A stretch of 64,000 nucleotides of DNA from Holacanthus passer (lineage: Eukaryota > Chordata > Actinopteri > Pomacanthidae), in contig JAFREQ010000042.1 of NCBI GenBank assembly GCA_025331565.1, positions 431,001 to 495,000 of the forward strand, read 5' to 3'. Below the pieces are notes generated by a model. The model saw only the letters and a list, made by a program, of their open reading frames with translations. It was not told the origin of the DNA and made no database searches. A program made the translations under genes and the position numbers. Of this stretch, positions 10,880 to 22,427 are shown piece after piece. How positions within the stretch are numbered: the first letter of the stretch is position 1; the number at the start of each line of letters is the position of its first letter.

Positions 10880-13577
10880 GGACATTAACGTCATGTGAAC
10901 AGAACGACGACATTTCACAGCCGCTTCGTTTCAAGGTGGAACTGAGTCTCATCAGCTGATCATGAGTCCGCACTCACTCGGGGGTTGATGATCATTGCGT
11001 TGATCTCTGGGATCTCCAGACTGGATCTGAGGACAGAGACACAACACAGAGCTCAGCACAGACCTGCAGTCAGCGGGACGGACAGACGTGAAGCAGAGCG
11101 AGTGTCGGCACTCACTTGTAGTTGGGTCTTTTTGTCCACGCAGGTTTGACGTTCTGAGGAAACAAAAAGTCAAATAGACGGTTCACAGTGAAGCTTCTCT
11201 TAAACTCAGTTTAAAGATCAAAGTGTGACAGATGAAGAAAAAGCTCATCTGATTTCAGCTCATATCAGATACTGTGAATTTCCCCATTGTGGAACTAATA
11301 CAGGAATATCTTCTCTTCTCTATACTTCAGTCCACATTTATGCTGTTTTCCTAGTTGTTTCCTCCAGGAGGCGCTGTGGCTTGAAGTTAAAGTGACAGTC
11401 ACCTTCTTGATGAGTTCTGTCCAGCTCCAGGCGCTGATCTCTCCATTTCCTGCACTGAGGAGGTGACAGTCGGTGGAGAGGAGGGAGAAGACCGGACCTT
11501 CATGAGCTGGTGGGAAGAAGAACTTTATTACTGTATATTTACTGTAACCAACTGTCAGATGTTGTGAAGCTAATTGAAAAGACACAAAGAAAATGAAAGT
11601 GGTGACAATCAATGAAAAATTAAAAAAAAACTTAACTAAACTAAACTAAAAAAAAAATCAATAAAGTAATAAAGCAGCTGAAGCTCATAAACTATCAGAG
11701 ACAGAAGATAAAGAGACAGAGGAGTGAGTGGACGGTGGCAAACTGCCAATAAATAGCAAATAGATTAGTATAAAATTATTTTTTCCGCTTTTCATCACGA
11801 TGGTGGAATGAAAGAAAAATGGGAGATTTGATGTAAATTGCCAACATAATGCATCAACGGAGTTAAGAAATAACAAACCAGAACTCACATTCTAAAACTG
11901 TTAAAAACACTAATTAAAGGCTGAATAATAAAAACATTTCATTTTTATAAAACTGTGAAGCAGAATCTGAAAAAAATAAAAACCGTCTTTGTAAAATATG
12001 TAAATACATATATAATAACAAATAATACATAATAATAATATAATAACACAGATGTTGAGCTTCACTGACAAAAAGACACAAACACAGAGATTAATCTTCA
12101 GATATTAATAACTGAAGTGACTCAGAAAGAAATACTTCCTGTGTGTTTTCACTCACCTGTGAAGGTGAGAACAGGTTTCTGACTCAGATTGGTGGCATCT
12201 GGACTCAGAGCTGCAGCCAGACTGCAACAGGTCAACACAGTCAGCATCAACAACAATATTAATGAGAATGAGAATCCTCATCATCATCATCATCATCGCC
12301 TTCATCCTGCAGCTCTCACCTGAAGAGAGCGATCTCTCCGTAGTTGTTTCCAGCTGCCAGAAATCGACCGCAGGGAGAAAAGCTCTGAGAGAAAACTGAC
12401 ATGTGGAGCAGCTGCAGAGCACAGAGACAACATGAGGATTCAAAATCCACATTTAGTAACATTTTCTCATCATTTATAATATTTATTACACTGGATCAGC
12501 AGATCTGTGTCGTTTCCTGCTCCCTGAATATAAAACCCGACTGTCTGAACTTATCAAAGCTGCTTTATTAATATAAAATATTCATCTAAAATTTAACAAT
12601 ATTTTTTCAAAAGTTTTCAAAATGAGATTTAATTTGCTTTCCCTCTTTGGTGCCATCTGGTGGTTGTATATGAAAATGACACCGTGATGCACAACAGAGC
12701 TCGTTCCTATAATACAGATTCTGATAAATATATTGAGATCAATAAATTTCACAATATGGAAAATACACGTAAAACGTTCATTTAAATAAGAATTTTATTT
12801 ATAAAATGTGCACAAATTCAGTATGAAATGAAAAGAATGAAAAACATGCAAAGGTCTGAAAACAACAACAATAAAGTTGTTTCATTAATTATTGATTAAT
12901 CGGTGTAAAAACACAGGTTTTATCCTTGAACAAAGATTCACAAAGTTTTTTGCTCAATATGTTTGAATGATGATTAATTGATGATTGATTCAGTGTTTAG
13001 CAGCAGTTTGACGTCATTTAGGCTCGATTGAAGAAACTTTATTGATTCGTTTCTAACTTGCGTTTGGTGTCATTTTAAATGGAGCCTGTTTGGCTTTCAT
13101 TCACTTCAGATGTTGATTTTCTCACAGAAACAGTTTTTTCGACAGTTTCAATCTAAAATTAGCTTCATCTTACAAACAATGAATGAAGTTCTGTGTGCTC
13201 ACTTCACCGAATGAAGCAGGAAATGATCTTGAACATTAAGTCATATTTAAACTTGTTATTGCTTGTGAACATTTTTACTAAAACGCAAGAAAACTTAAAT
13301 TTATGAGGATTTTGAACGGAGTTTGGTCTGACGCCGTTTCTCTTCCTACAAAAGCAACAAACAGTAAAAACGGATCAATGACGTTAAAACACGTGTTTAT
13401 TCATTCAGTATAAAAGATCTGTGATTCAATGAGAGACAAGTTTCACGTGTTAAAGTCCGTCGACACATTTTCTGACAGGAGACAAAACAAAGCGCGAAAC
13501 GATCCGGAACTTGGATCAGATCTGAGTCTAAACGGTTCGAGTTCAACAGGAGAAAGTTTTACCTCGACTGGACTCAT
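8654..13577 (-). CDS. thoc6: THO complex subunit 6 (complete, 13 exons)
   Basis: THOC6 is a WD40 beta-propeller subunit of the nuclear THO complex, part of TREX, which couples transcription to mRNA export. Exons in transcript order: 13563-13577, 12320-12411, 12157-12221, 11403-11506, 11116-11153, 10978-11026, 10545-10616, 10188-10290, 9616-9665, 9376-9438, 9189-9299, 8973-9101, 8654-8734. Every junction has AG/GT borders and the phases fit, giving 972 nt and 323 residues; human THOC6 has 341. The first coding exon holds only five codons (MSPVE) and joins LLHMSVFSQSFSPCGRFLAA. WD-type landmarks in order: AHEGPVFSLLSTDCHLLSAG, VIGGGDNNVHILDLEHG, QGHSDYIHC, LSGGEDGAVRIW, LCGGGPSLSLWHLRS, ending FTNLSYRAFSLRF. 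The match to vertebrate THOC6 runs along the whole length. No damage is seen. Confidence 0.97.
8797..8876 (+). repeat. Dispersed repeat fragment in thoc6 last intron
   Basis: The stretch with tccagtgtggaggattta, gtgacatctagtggcgagg and gaatacccctccc resembles a dispersed element I associate with percomorph fish genomes. It occupies most of the intron 8735-8972. Recognition is from memory of the motif only. Confidence 0.4.
10738..10880 (+). repeat. (ACAG)n tetranucleotide microsatellite
   Basis: About 140 bases of ACAG units with occasional AGAC phase slips, in the thoc6 intron 10617-10977. The long spurious open frames on both strands here come only from this repeat. Confidence 0.95.
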
Positions 13578-13685
13578 CGCCGAAAAACTGCGGCAACAAC
13601 AAGCGGAGAAAAAAGCAAAGAGACGAAGATTGAACAGAGCAAAAAGCCAAAACGATGCCGACAAGAGAGAGCCGAGTTCAGGCGA

Positions 13686-13740
13686 CTGAATATGACGTCA
13701 TCGGCGAGGATAGGAGGGGATTCTGGGACATGTAGTAACA
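13686..13740 (-). promoter_or_regulatory. thoc6: thoc6 promoter with CRE and ZNF143-like site
   Basis: The sequence just upstream of the thoc6 first exon contains a perfect palindromic CRE, TGACGTCA, at 13693-13700. On the minus strand at 13719-13736 it contains ACTACATGTCCCAGAAT, close to the ZNF143/SBF consensus (ACTACAATTCCCAGAATGC). Both motifs are typical of TATA-less housekeeping promoters and sit about 115-160 bases upstream of the thoc6 ATG. The transcription start is inferred, not seen. Confidence 0.65.
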
Positions 13741-14880
13741 ACCATGATATCTGTTTCGAAATGTGTAAAAGAAAAGAAAACACAAAGACAAGTACAAATA
13801 CAAAATAAATCTATTCAATAAAATGTCAATACAAAAAATACATTAGAATCAAAACGTTTAAAAAGTTTTTAATCTCAAATGAACAAACTTTAAAATTTGA
13901 TTATATGTATTTTCGGTTCTAAATATAATGTTTGTTAATGCACCTAAAGTTCTTTGTGTTATTTCATATTGTGAAAGGTTCCTGTGTTTGATCAGGATGT
14001 TCAGCAGATCAATATGTTTATTGATTTCATGTGATGAATAAAATAACAATAAAAAAAGAAAAGAAAAGAAAACTACTTTCTACCGCTCGATATTCATCCA
14101 GACAAAAACATTCTGTTCCCATTGATGCTGTTTTCTTTCATTCAGTAAGACGTTTGCACAGATTTGTGTCTCAGATAGAGAAAGTCCATTTCTATTCGTT
14201 GGATTTAAACCAAAGCTGAGTCACATCATTGAAAAGTGAATGTGCACTTTTTGTGACTTTTGGAAAAATGTAATTCTGAGCAAATGTCCCAAACTGAAGA
14301 ATCACTGGGTGAATTAAACTTTTTTCAAAAACAGTTTGTTTGCTGCTTTGTTGCTGTGCTGCAAAATCCTACGAGCAATATTTCATCACTTTTAATGGGC
14401 AGATGACAAAGAGCTGCTTCTCCTTAAACTCGTGTGGAGGCAGAGGAACGTGAGGCTGCTGATGGTCCAGATGATTATTAGGATGAAGATTTTCATTCAG
14501 TCTCTTTTTAAGTCCGTGCAGACTGAGCAATATTATTGTAGTTTAAAACACTGCAGTATGTGTAATACTCCACGTACGCTTTACTTTTTAACTTTTTGAA
14601 TTTTAACTTTTCTAATTTATATACTTAATTTCCTTGTTTCTTATGTTGTTATTCTTATTACTTTTATTCTTTTTGAATGTGAATGTGAATGTGAATGGAA
14701 ACTATACATTCAACAATAAACTTCTTGAATCTTGAAGAAATGATGCATTTCTGACTTTGGCGACCCCCAGTGGTAGAATCAAAACAGACAGTCAGAAAAC
14801 AGTGCAGCCTGGAGCCCTTTAATCCGTCAGTGTGTGTTCACACGAGTGTGTGACAGATAATGAAGCTGCATGTGTTCTTC
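13741..14880. other. Intergenic AT-rich stretch, no gene seen
   Basis: It lies between the thoc6 promoter and the dispersed repeat at 14.9 kb. It has short open frames only, an A/T-rich composition and no motif I recognise. Confidence 0.6.
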
Positions 14881-15290
14881 TGTTCATCTTCTGTCATCAC
14901 AGGATTTTTCCTGTTGGAGCTCATTTTCAACTATTTTGTTCAGGACTGAAACTAATGATTCTTTTCATTCTGGATTCATCTGCTGATTCTTTTCTCCATC
15001 GATCGATCGATTATTGAAAACAGTGAGAAATGTGGTCACAATGATCCAGAGCCCAAAGTGACACCTTCACAATGTTGCTTTGCTCCAAGCAACAGAACAA
15101 ACCTGCAAACTATTACAGACACATTCAGACTGTTACAGACACATTCAGACTGTTACATTCACATCACTATTGCAGACACATTCAGACTATTGCAGACACA
15201 TTCAGACTATTACAGACACATTCACACTGTTACAGACACATTCAAACTATTACAGACACATTCAGACTGTTACATTCACATCAGTCAGAT
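14880..15290 (+). repeat. Dispersed repeat copy A with internal 20-bp minisatellite
   Basis: Positions about 14880-15112 match 56150-56382 almost base for base (ttcctgttggagctcatttt, tccatcgatcgatcgatt, gagcccaaagtgacacc). This is followed by about eight units of a 20-bp tandem repeat (ttacagacacattcagacta) to about 15275. Units here are less regular than in copy B (ttacattcacatcactattg interrupts). The flanking part resembles the fish AATCGAT-rich dispersed element. Confidence 0.8.
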
Positions 15291-15649
15291 CAGTGAGAGG
15301 AAAAGCGGCAGATCTTCAGTCTGACTCTTCTTCACCTGCTCAAACAGCAGCTCTCACTTCTCCAACGTTCAGGATCATCAGACTGTTTCACATCAGGAAG
15401 CAACAACAGACACAGAACAAAGTGAAGCAGCAGATCTGAGTCATTGTTACAGTCGGTGTCTGCAGTGAAGCTTCATGTCTGATCAGCTCATTGATTAAGG
15501 ACTCATTGATGATTATTGGCTCAAGTTTGGAGCCTGTTTGTCTCCAATCGGAACCAAAACGGAGCCACATGAGACAAACGAGCCTGAAACAGAGACTCAA
15601 ACTCAAAGTGCCGTTAAAACACTAAACTCGAGGTGTCTGTTTCTGCTGT

Positions 15650-16850
15650 AATTTTATTCTGCGCATGATGACGCGCAGAAGCGGCACCGCGCGGCCGCAG
15701 CTGCGGCAGCGGCAGCGGCAGGAAGTATGTTGTTGAAGCGGCGGCGGAGGAAAAAGAGCCGAGAACCAAAAGTGTGTGTTTGATCCGCGGAGGACAAATA
15801 ACCATGTCCAGCCCCTGAAAGCCGCACATCCTGCACCTCCGCACCGCGCATCGAACACTTCGCGGGCGCAGGGGCCATTTGAGGGGTAAGTGGGAGCAGA
15901 AATCGGCGGAAAAACGCGGTTTTCCGTCGGAGCGGGGCCGCGCTGTTTGTCGAGATCTTTGTGTAGCTCCGGGCTAGCCGGGCTTAGCCGCGATGCTAAC
16001 CTGCGAGCGACGGACCGCAGCGGGCAGCCGGGACCGAGCCCCGGGGACAGCGAGCGTCTGCCGGTCGCTTCTTCCTGCGTTTTTGTGTTTGTGTTGTTTG
16101 TTGGTTTGTTTCTCATTTTGTAGTTTGAACTTCCGTTTTAGCTCCTTTCTCTCGTCGCGGGGGGCTGCTAACGAGCTAATGCTAACGTTAGCTCGGCCGT
16201 CAATCGGGCTCACTTTCACTTCATCTGCTCAAAATCTGCTCCTTTTTTCCGCCTCCAGCCCTCCGCTCTCCTCCGCTCTCCTCCGCCCTCCCCGGTCTCC
16301 TCCGCTCTCTTCCCCTGCGATGTGCATGTTTGTAAAAGCTTGAACGACCATCAGCCTCCATCTGCGGCCGGGACGCTCGCGGCTGCAGCCGCGCGGCTAG
16401 CGGCGATGCTAGCTGATGCTAGCAGGGGAAAATGGCTCTGCTGAAAGCCATTTTCCGATGAAACGGGGTCTCAGTGAAAGTGGGCTGATGGCCGCAGCTC
16501 GTCCTGCTCTGCTGGGAGCATCATGTCGGACACACGGCCGACACCGCGCGGCTCTCCGCGGCCGGCCTCCCCCGGGCTCCGCGGGGCGGCCAGTCGGGCT
16601 CGGGTGTCGCTCCCCCGGTTCAATTTGGGGAGTCGGCCGAAGCAAATGTCGGCCGCGTCTCGGCGGTGAACCGCTCCGCTTTGTCCCGATAAACTGGAGC
16701 CGAGCGGGAGGAGACGAGCCAAGGTCAGAGCGGCCCCGGGCGGCGGAGAGCCGGAGAGCCGGGGCCGGGGCCGGGCAGAGCTGCGGCCGGGCGGCGGCGG
16801 CTCTCTGTCGGTCAGATGCAGTTTTAATAAACGGGCTGTTTGCTGGTGGA
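15650..16850 (+). promoter_or_regulatory. znf646: CpG island promoter of the zinc-finger gene
   Basis: About 1.2 kb of strongly G+C- and CpG-rich sequence in an otherwise A/T-rich region, with several GC-box-like runs. It also has repeated GCTAGC and GCTAACGTTAGC motifs at about 16165-16195 and 16395-16425. It contains the first-exon donor gagggGTAAGT at 15886. The plus-strand donor and the downstream 5' UTR acceptor at 22204-22205 assign it to the zinc-finger gene. Confidence 0.75.
15690..15885 (+). other. znf646: Likely non-coding first exon (5' UTR) of the zinc-finger gene
   Basis: The end is fixed by a near-perfect donor (GGG|GTAAGTGGG). The start is approximate, set by the CpG island. 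No long open frame begins here that continues into the exon at 22206, so it is taken as untranslated. The following intron would be 15886-22205. Confidence 0.5.
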
Positions 16851-17756
16851 GATCGGATCCGTCAGTTGTGGTCTGAGGGGGGACAGTTTGGATCCGGCTT
16901 CAGGTCCACAAACAGTGGAAGTCGTTGACTTTATTGATGAATGTGATGAGCTGGTTTTGTTGTTTCAGCTCAGACTCGGTTTGTTTACATTATCTGAAGC
17001 TCAGAGGAGAAAAAAGTTGGAGGAAACAACAGAGAGGATTTTGATTGGCTGCTGCTCAGACGCCTGATTCAAATGTGTTTGTGAATGAAAAGCTTCAAAC
17101 CTGCAACATGACTGTGAATAGTTTAATTTAAAGTTAGATTAGATGGTTTAATTAAGCCATTAACTTCCCATCATGCTTTGTGGCCAGGTTAAGGATGCTG
17201 ATCAGGTCCAGTCGATTCTGATTCTGCATCAACAGGAAAAGTGACTTTAAGGAGTTTTCATTGTTGGTGGAAGCAGCTTCAGTCACAAAGGCTCAGCTGG
17301 CTCCTGTTTCAATGGGACTGAAGTGACCTCTGCATTTAGATCAATGGGAGAGACGTCAGCGAACAGAGTCACTCGCCTGATGATGCTCGAGCTTTAGTGA
17401 GACATGGAAGAGAAACAGAGGACATTTTCCTGGTTTGAGGCCACTTGTCCCTTCAGAGTCACTGCAAACAAACCCAGAGTTGTTCTGATCACCTTCATCT
17501 TCTGATGGAACATGTCTGTCCTGATGGGACGAGGGTCTCCTCCAGAGGACACCGGGCGCCACTGGATGGCGGTGAATCATATGTTCTGGTGGCCTTCAGT
17601 CACCAGATTCTGGGCTGACGTGTTCCACGGCGTTCTGCACCACCACCGTGAAAACATCCAATGAGGGCAGATCTGTTGGAAGAAGATCAAATGATTGATG
17701 GCAAACGTGACTGATATGATGACATGATTTCATCCTCACGAGAAACAAGTTTTAAA

Positions 17757-17812
17757 GATAAGATAAGATAAGATAAACCTTTATTCGTCCCACAGTGGGG
17801 AAATTTGCAAAC
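17757..17812 (-). mobile_element. LINE 3' terminus with (GATAA)n tail
   Basis: The sequence is agataagataagataagata followed by cctttattcgtcccacagtg and gggaaattt. On the minus strand this is the common fish LINE 3' end (CCCACTGTGGGACGAATAAA followed by TTATC repeats). Only the last 55 bases or so survive. Sister fragments lie at 32293, 34603 and 60984. Confidence 0.65.
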
Positions 17813-18669
17813 CAGGTTGTGCTGCTGTTTCAGTTTGTTGGTGCTGGTTTGAAAGCTTCTTTATGAAATTGCTTTTCATTCTTGACCTTCTGACTCTGAC
17901 TGATGCAAGTAATCACAGATCTATATTGAAATAATTATCATGCGTATGAATTTAGTGAATAGTGCCAGCGATTGTTCTGGGTAATTTATTGAACATTTAT
18001 TTGTGGATTTAGCAGCAGGTAGCATTGGCGCTATTTGTTGACCATAACATCCAGGACAGTCAGAAAAGTCTAAGGGGATAGTTAATGGATTAAAGTCTTT
18101 TTAAAGGGTTTCCTGCAGAGTATAACATTTATCAAAGCCTAAAAAATACAGCACCAATAACACACAGCATGAAAGCGTCCCTGAGGGAGGAGGATCTGTG
18201 GGTCCTTGAGTCGATTCCAGGAGTCCTTGAGGAAGTTTCGTGTGTTCTTATAGGAAGTTCTCTGGATACCTGAGGAGGTTTTTTTGTGAGCCTCCAAGTT
18301 CCAGGCCAAGAATCTTGAAATTACTTGAAGTTGCTTATTGAAGGTTGTAGTTGATTTCAGACTTAGTCAGAGGAATTTTGGAATGGAGCTTTAGTTTTAG
18401 TCTAATTCTAGTCGATGTTTTAGTCTCAGACAGTTTCATTATCCTGGAGTTGTGTGTGTGGGTGGGTTCACTTACTGTCCATATTGGGGATATACACTAG
18501 ACTCAAGACCAGTTGATTGACCAGTTGATTGGGGACAGCGGTGCTATTGGGGACAAAAAGTGGTGTCCTCAATTTGGGAAACTGTGATTTTTAGGTCAAC
18601 AGTTAAGGTTATTGTTAGGTTATTGTTAGGTTATGGTCAGGTAGTCCTTCAGGTTAGTCTCCAGGAAAT

Positions 18670-18701
<32 letters not shown>

Positions 18702-19239
18702 TCTCAGCTGAGAATGTGTCACCGACTGACTGCACTTCTGTCATATCACAGAAAGATGAAAGACTTTAGTTTGTGAGAGAATCATATTTCCTCCACAGGT
18801 TATTTTTGGCAGCACAACAATCCTTCGTGGCCTCTGCGTGTTCGTTTTCCCAAGTGTCCGACATCATTGACGTTAAAGATCAAATTATGGTCGTGTGAAG
18901 GGCCCCTCTGTCGCCGCGCTGTGATGAAGGACAGGAAAGGTCACTGTCTGCTTTATTATGATGTTATAACCAAACAAAACAGACGTGTATGTGACTGTGG
19001 TCAAATGCTAAATTCAGTGGTAGTGGAGGTTGTTGAGGAGCGAACAGGTCTCTGTTGTTGTCGGACTCTGGATAAGATGTGGACGGACTGTTCTCGTAAC
19101 ACTCTCTGTGATGTTAACGTATTCTAATGTCGGCCATGTTCGGGTCTCTGGGTCCTGGTCTCCTGTGCAGGATCAGGACCTGACTGTGTTTGCAGTTTTT
19201 GCTGCTGTGCAGGTGTGTCCTTGAACAGGTGTAAGGACG

Positions 19240-19240
<1 letters not shown>

Positions 19241-19308
<68 letters not shown>
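19241..19308 (+). repeat. (GT)n microsatellite
   Basis: About 34 uninterrupted TG units in the first intron of the zinc-finger gene. Smaller arrays lie at 18673-18701 and 29802-29830. Confidence 0.97.
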
Positions 19309-19309
<1 letters not shown>

Positions 19310-21033
19310 TTCACGCAGCAGTATCAGTTAAAGAGATCAGTGTTTCCAGTTTTACTTATATTTTCTCACAGGTTTTTGTGCTTTGATCTCGTAGATATAA
19401 ATACAGACATAATTCTATCTTGATATGAAGCATCATTAATACTTTCCATGTCTTATTTAAAATGATTCGCTGTATGTGTGACACCAACATCATGAGTCTG
19501 TGTAAACATGCAGTTTAGTTTGCTCAGTGTGTCTGATTGAGCCACAACAGCGTCTCCAACAACTTACATTTACTGTTGTTATTGATTCATCTGCCAATTA
19601 TTTTCTTTATTAATTGTTTCGTTCCTAAAATATAAAACCAAATATCCACATTTGAGACGCAGCATGTTTGATGTTTCTCTTCAAAAACCTTTGAAATAAG
19701 CTTCTGCTTCCTCCTGGAACAAAATCCAGAAGGACTTGAAAGTGTCAACTGACTGTTGGTGAATTTCAGCCAATAATTATATTCTTGGTTTTCTTTTAAA
19801 TATTTAATTCTTACTGTATTTTAGATTTTCATGCTTCTCAGCTGGATATTTTTTCTACTCTTCTAATTGTAATCATGTTTTTCTGCCCTCTCTGATTTTA
19901 ATCTCACTGAGACTTTTCATTAAATATGATGTGAAATGAAAATCAAACTGTTGGTTCAGAACCAGCAGATCGTCAAAGAACGGAGGCTCAGGATTGTTCT
20001 TATTTAGTTTGATTCGGTGTGTCTGTGATTGTTCCTGCTGTTTTCCATCCCGCCTTCTGTGTGTGTGTTCCTCCTCATGCCCCTCCCCCTCTCCTCCACC
20101 ATTTTCCTCTCCCGCCAATCAAATCCTCCTCCACACCTTTATTTTCCACTGCTTTCCTTTTTTTCTTTCTTCATCCGTTGCTCCAAACCTGAGCAGGCCA
20201 CCACCCCTCCCCCACTCCCCTCCTCTCTCCCCCTCCTCCCTCTGTATCTCCACCTCTGTTTCCGTTTTCTCCACTGTTCTAACTTCATACTTTCTTTCTT
20301 TGGTTCTTCTCTGTTGTTTATTTCCTTGTTTCTTTCCTTTTTAACTCCATTTGCTTTATTTGGTCATTTCTAAGTCTTTAACCTCCTAAAATCTAAAAAT
20401 AGTCTAAAACCACCAATAACAACACATTAAAATCCCCTTTAATATGTTTGAATTTATTCATTATGTGTTAATTAATCCATAAACTAACCGGCCATTCATG
20501 AATCGAACCCTTTGAAAAGTAAAGCTGACGTGTTTGTCATTGTAACTGGTAAATGAATTTAAAAAAGACCATTTATAGACGTGTAAGAAAATCTCAACCC
20601 ATGGAAACCTGTCGGAGACGCTCCCCTTGTCTCAGTCAGAGAAAGACTGGAGACAGAAAACTCCTTTTAATGAGTCATTTTTTAAACATTCATGTCAATA
20701 AATAGAACTAAGTAAGAAATGCTTTGGACCTTTTCCAGGAAATTCAGTTAATATTCGAGCTTCATTAGTTGGAAACTTGATGAGTGAAACATTTCAGCAC
20801 AACGACAACTTGATCAATAGTCGTGAACAAACCTCAGCTGTTTGAACACCGGGATTCAGTCTTGAGTCTGTCTTGAAAGTCATTGAAAAGTCCTTGAATG
20901 TGTGTGTTGCAGAGCAGATTAACATGGCTGCCTGCTGTAAACTGTCACAGATTACAGATTAGCCTGTTAAAACTCGACTCTCTTTAATCACCTCTGGTCC
21001 TTAAGGAGCTATTGATCTGATCACTGACTGCTC

Positions 21034-21035
<2 letters not shown>

Positions 21036-21121
<86 letters not shown>
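21036..21121 (+). repeat. (GT)n microsatellite
   Basis: About 43 uninterrupted TG units in the first intron of the zinc-finger gene. A (CA) array on the same strand follows at 21334-21362. Confidence 0.97.
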
Positions 21122-21122
<1 letters not shown>

Positions 21123-21679
21123 AATGGGCTCCACATGAACAAAGATAGTGTAAATTGATTTTGTTGGCTGAAAGGAAAACCACAGTTTACTGTAGCAGTC
21201 GTGTATGAGTGAGAAACATCACAGACTGATGTTAGTGTGTGAATGAATTCCTTCAGTTTGACCGTGTCTGTCTCACATGTGGCTAGAACGTTACCTTCAG
21301 GGCGTGTTTATCATGTTAATTTACACACAGCAGAACACACACACACACACACACACACACACTCAGTTGTGAACAGGCTCTGCACTAATAGAGTAAAGGC
21401 CTCAGTCTGGACGCTGGAGAGAGACCAGACTGCTGTTTGTGGTTGATGTTGATGGAGGGGAGGTGGTGGCTCTGTTGATCCTGTGGAGGATTCACAGTGA
21501 GCTCCGTCCTCTTTACACCGTCAACAAAGGTGTGTCCCACCGTCGACCCGCTCGCTGCCGTCGACCCGCTCGCTGCCGTCGAGGAAGGAGGAAGGAAATT
21601 TGCTGCTTTAAAATTAGATGGCAGGTTTTGGACACGTGAAGTGATGTCACACCTGTAGTGAGATTTGATTAATATAGGC

Positions 21680-22040
21680 GATCGCATCAATCGATTAGTT
21701 GATTGACAGCAAACTTCACTGCAAATATTTTGATAACTGATGAATTGTTCAAGCAATTATTTCAAGAACAATGGCAACATTCAGTATTTCCTGCTGTTTA
21801 AAATGAGAGGAGTTTCTGCTTTTCTCTGTTATCACAGAAAAACTAAATATTTTGGCGAGTTGGACTTTATTTTAAAAAACATCTTTGGACTGTGACAGAA
21901 CGATTTAATAAGAAACTAATCATAAGTTCCCAGAATCTGAGGCTACATGTTCAGGTTGCTTCCACGTTCTACAAGCTGGAACCAGAAAATGATAAACTGA
22001 TTAAACGATTAAAATTATTATTGAAGAATTTTTCACAGTT
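21680..22040 (+). repeat. Degenerate dispersed repeat (AATCGAT family)
   Basis: It contains atcaatcgattagttgattg, attttgataactgatgaatt, gagtttctgcttttctctgt and tttggactgtgacagaacga. I recognise these as blocks of the same dispersed fish element seen at 14.9 and 56.2 kb, in the other orientation and much diverged. Confidence 0.5.
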
Positions 22041-22205
22041 GATACTTCGATACCACCATCTTGTGAACATTCAGTTGAACATGAGTTTAACTCCTTCATG
22101 TGATTTTTGTTTATCTAAGGACTCAAATCCATTTTTTGAAGTTGGGAAGGGGCATGTTTGAGCTAAAAACAGGGTGTTAACTTTTTTTACCTCCTGTCTC
22201 CACAG

Positions 22206-22427
22206 TGATACCTCATTGGCTGGTGTGACCCCTGCAGGCCCGCCACCTCCCAGGGTGGGCCCCGATTGGCTGGACCCGCACTGACAGCTCTTGGGGAGAA
22301 AATGGCTGCCATTGCCCCCCAGCTGAAGAGCTAAGCCCCGCTGTTTCCTCCTCCACCTCCCTAACATCACTGTTCATTGCTGTGTTGTGAACTGTGATTC
22401 CCTCCAACCGATTTGCTTTAGAGTACT
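22206..22427 (+). other. znf646: 5' UTR part of zinc-finger exon, with a 10-codon uORF
   Basis: Acceptor tcctgtctccacag ends at 22205. An upstream ATG at 22302 in strong context (AAAATGG) opens a 10-codon frame (MAAIAPQLKS) that stops at 22334, 93 bases before the main start. The main ATG at 22428 also has a strong context (A at -3, G at +4). Confidence 0.65.

Larger units (their letters stand above)
16851..22205 (+). other. znf646: First intron of the zinc-finger gene, repeat-rich
   Basis: No coding sequence recognised. It holds a LINE 3' tail at 17757-17812, GT arrays at 18673-18701, 19241-19308 and 21036-21121, and a CA array at 21334-21362. A pyrimidine-rich stretch lies at about 20040-20350. 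Degenerate dispersed-repeat copies lie at about 19570-19690 and 21680-22040. Confidence 0.6.

Noticed and set aside
10557..10973. Gln-Thr-Asp and Ser-Val-Cys-Leu open frames
   Set aside because: Caused by the (ACAG)n microsatellite in a thoc6 intron.
13429..13689. 86-codon plus-strand open frame (MRDKFHVLKSVDTF...)
   Set aside because: It covers the thoc6 first exon and 5' UTR in antisense. The five-codon thoc6 exon with a matching phase and the promoter motifs explain the region better; no splice partner or known family seen for the plus frame.
17356..17580. 74-codon minus-strand open frame in the zinc-finger first intron
   Set aside because: No known family; it probably belongs to an unrecognised dispersed repeat, but I could not support a specific call.
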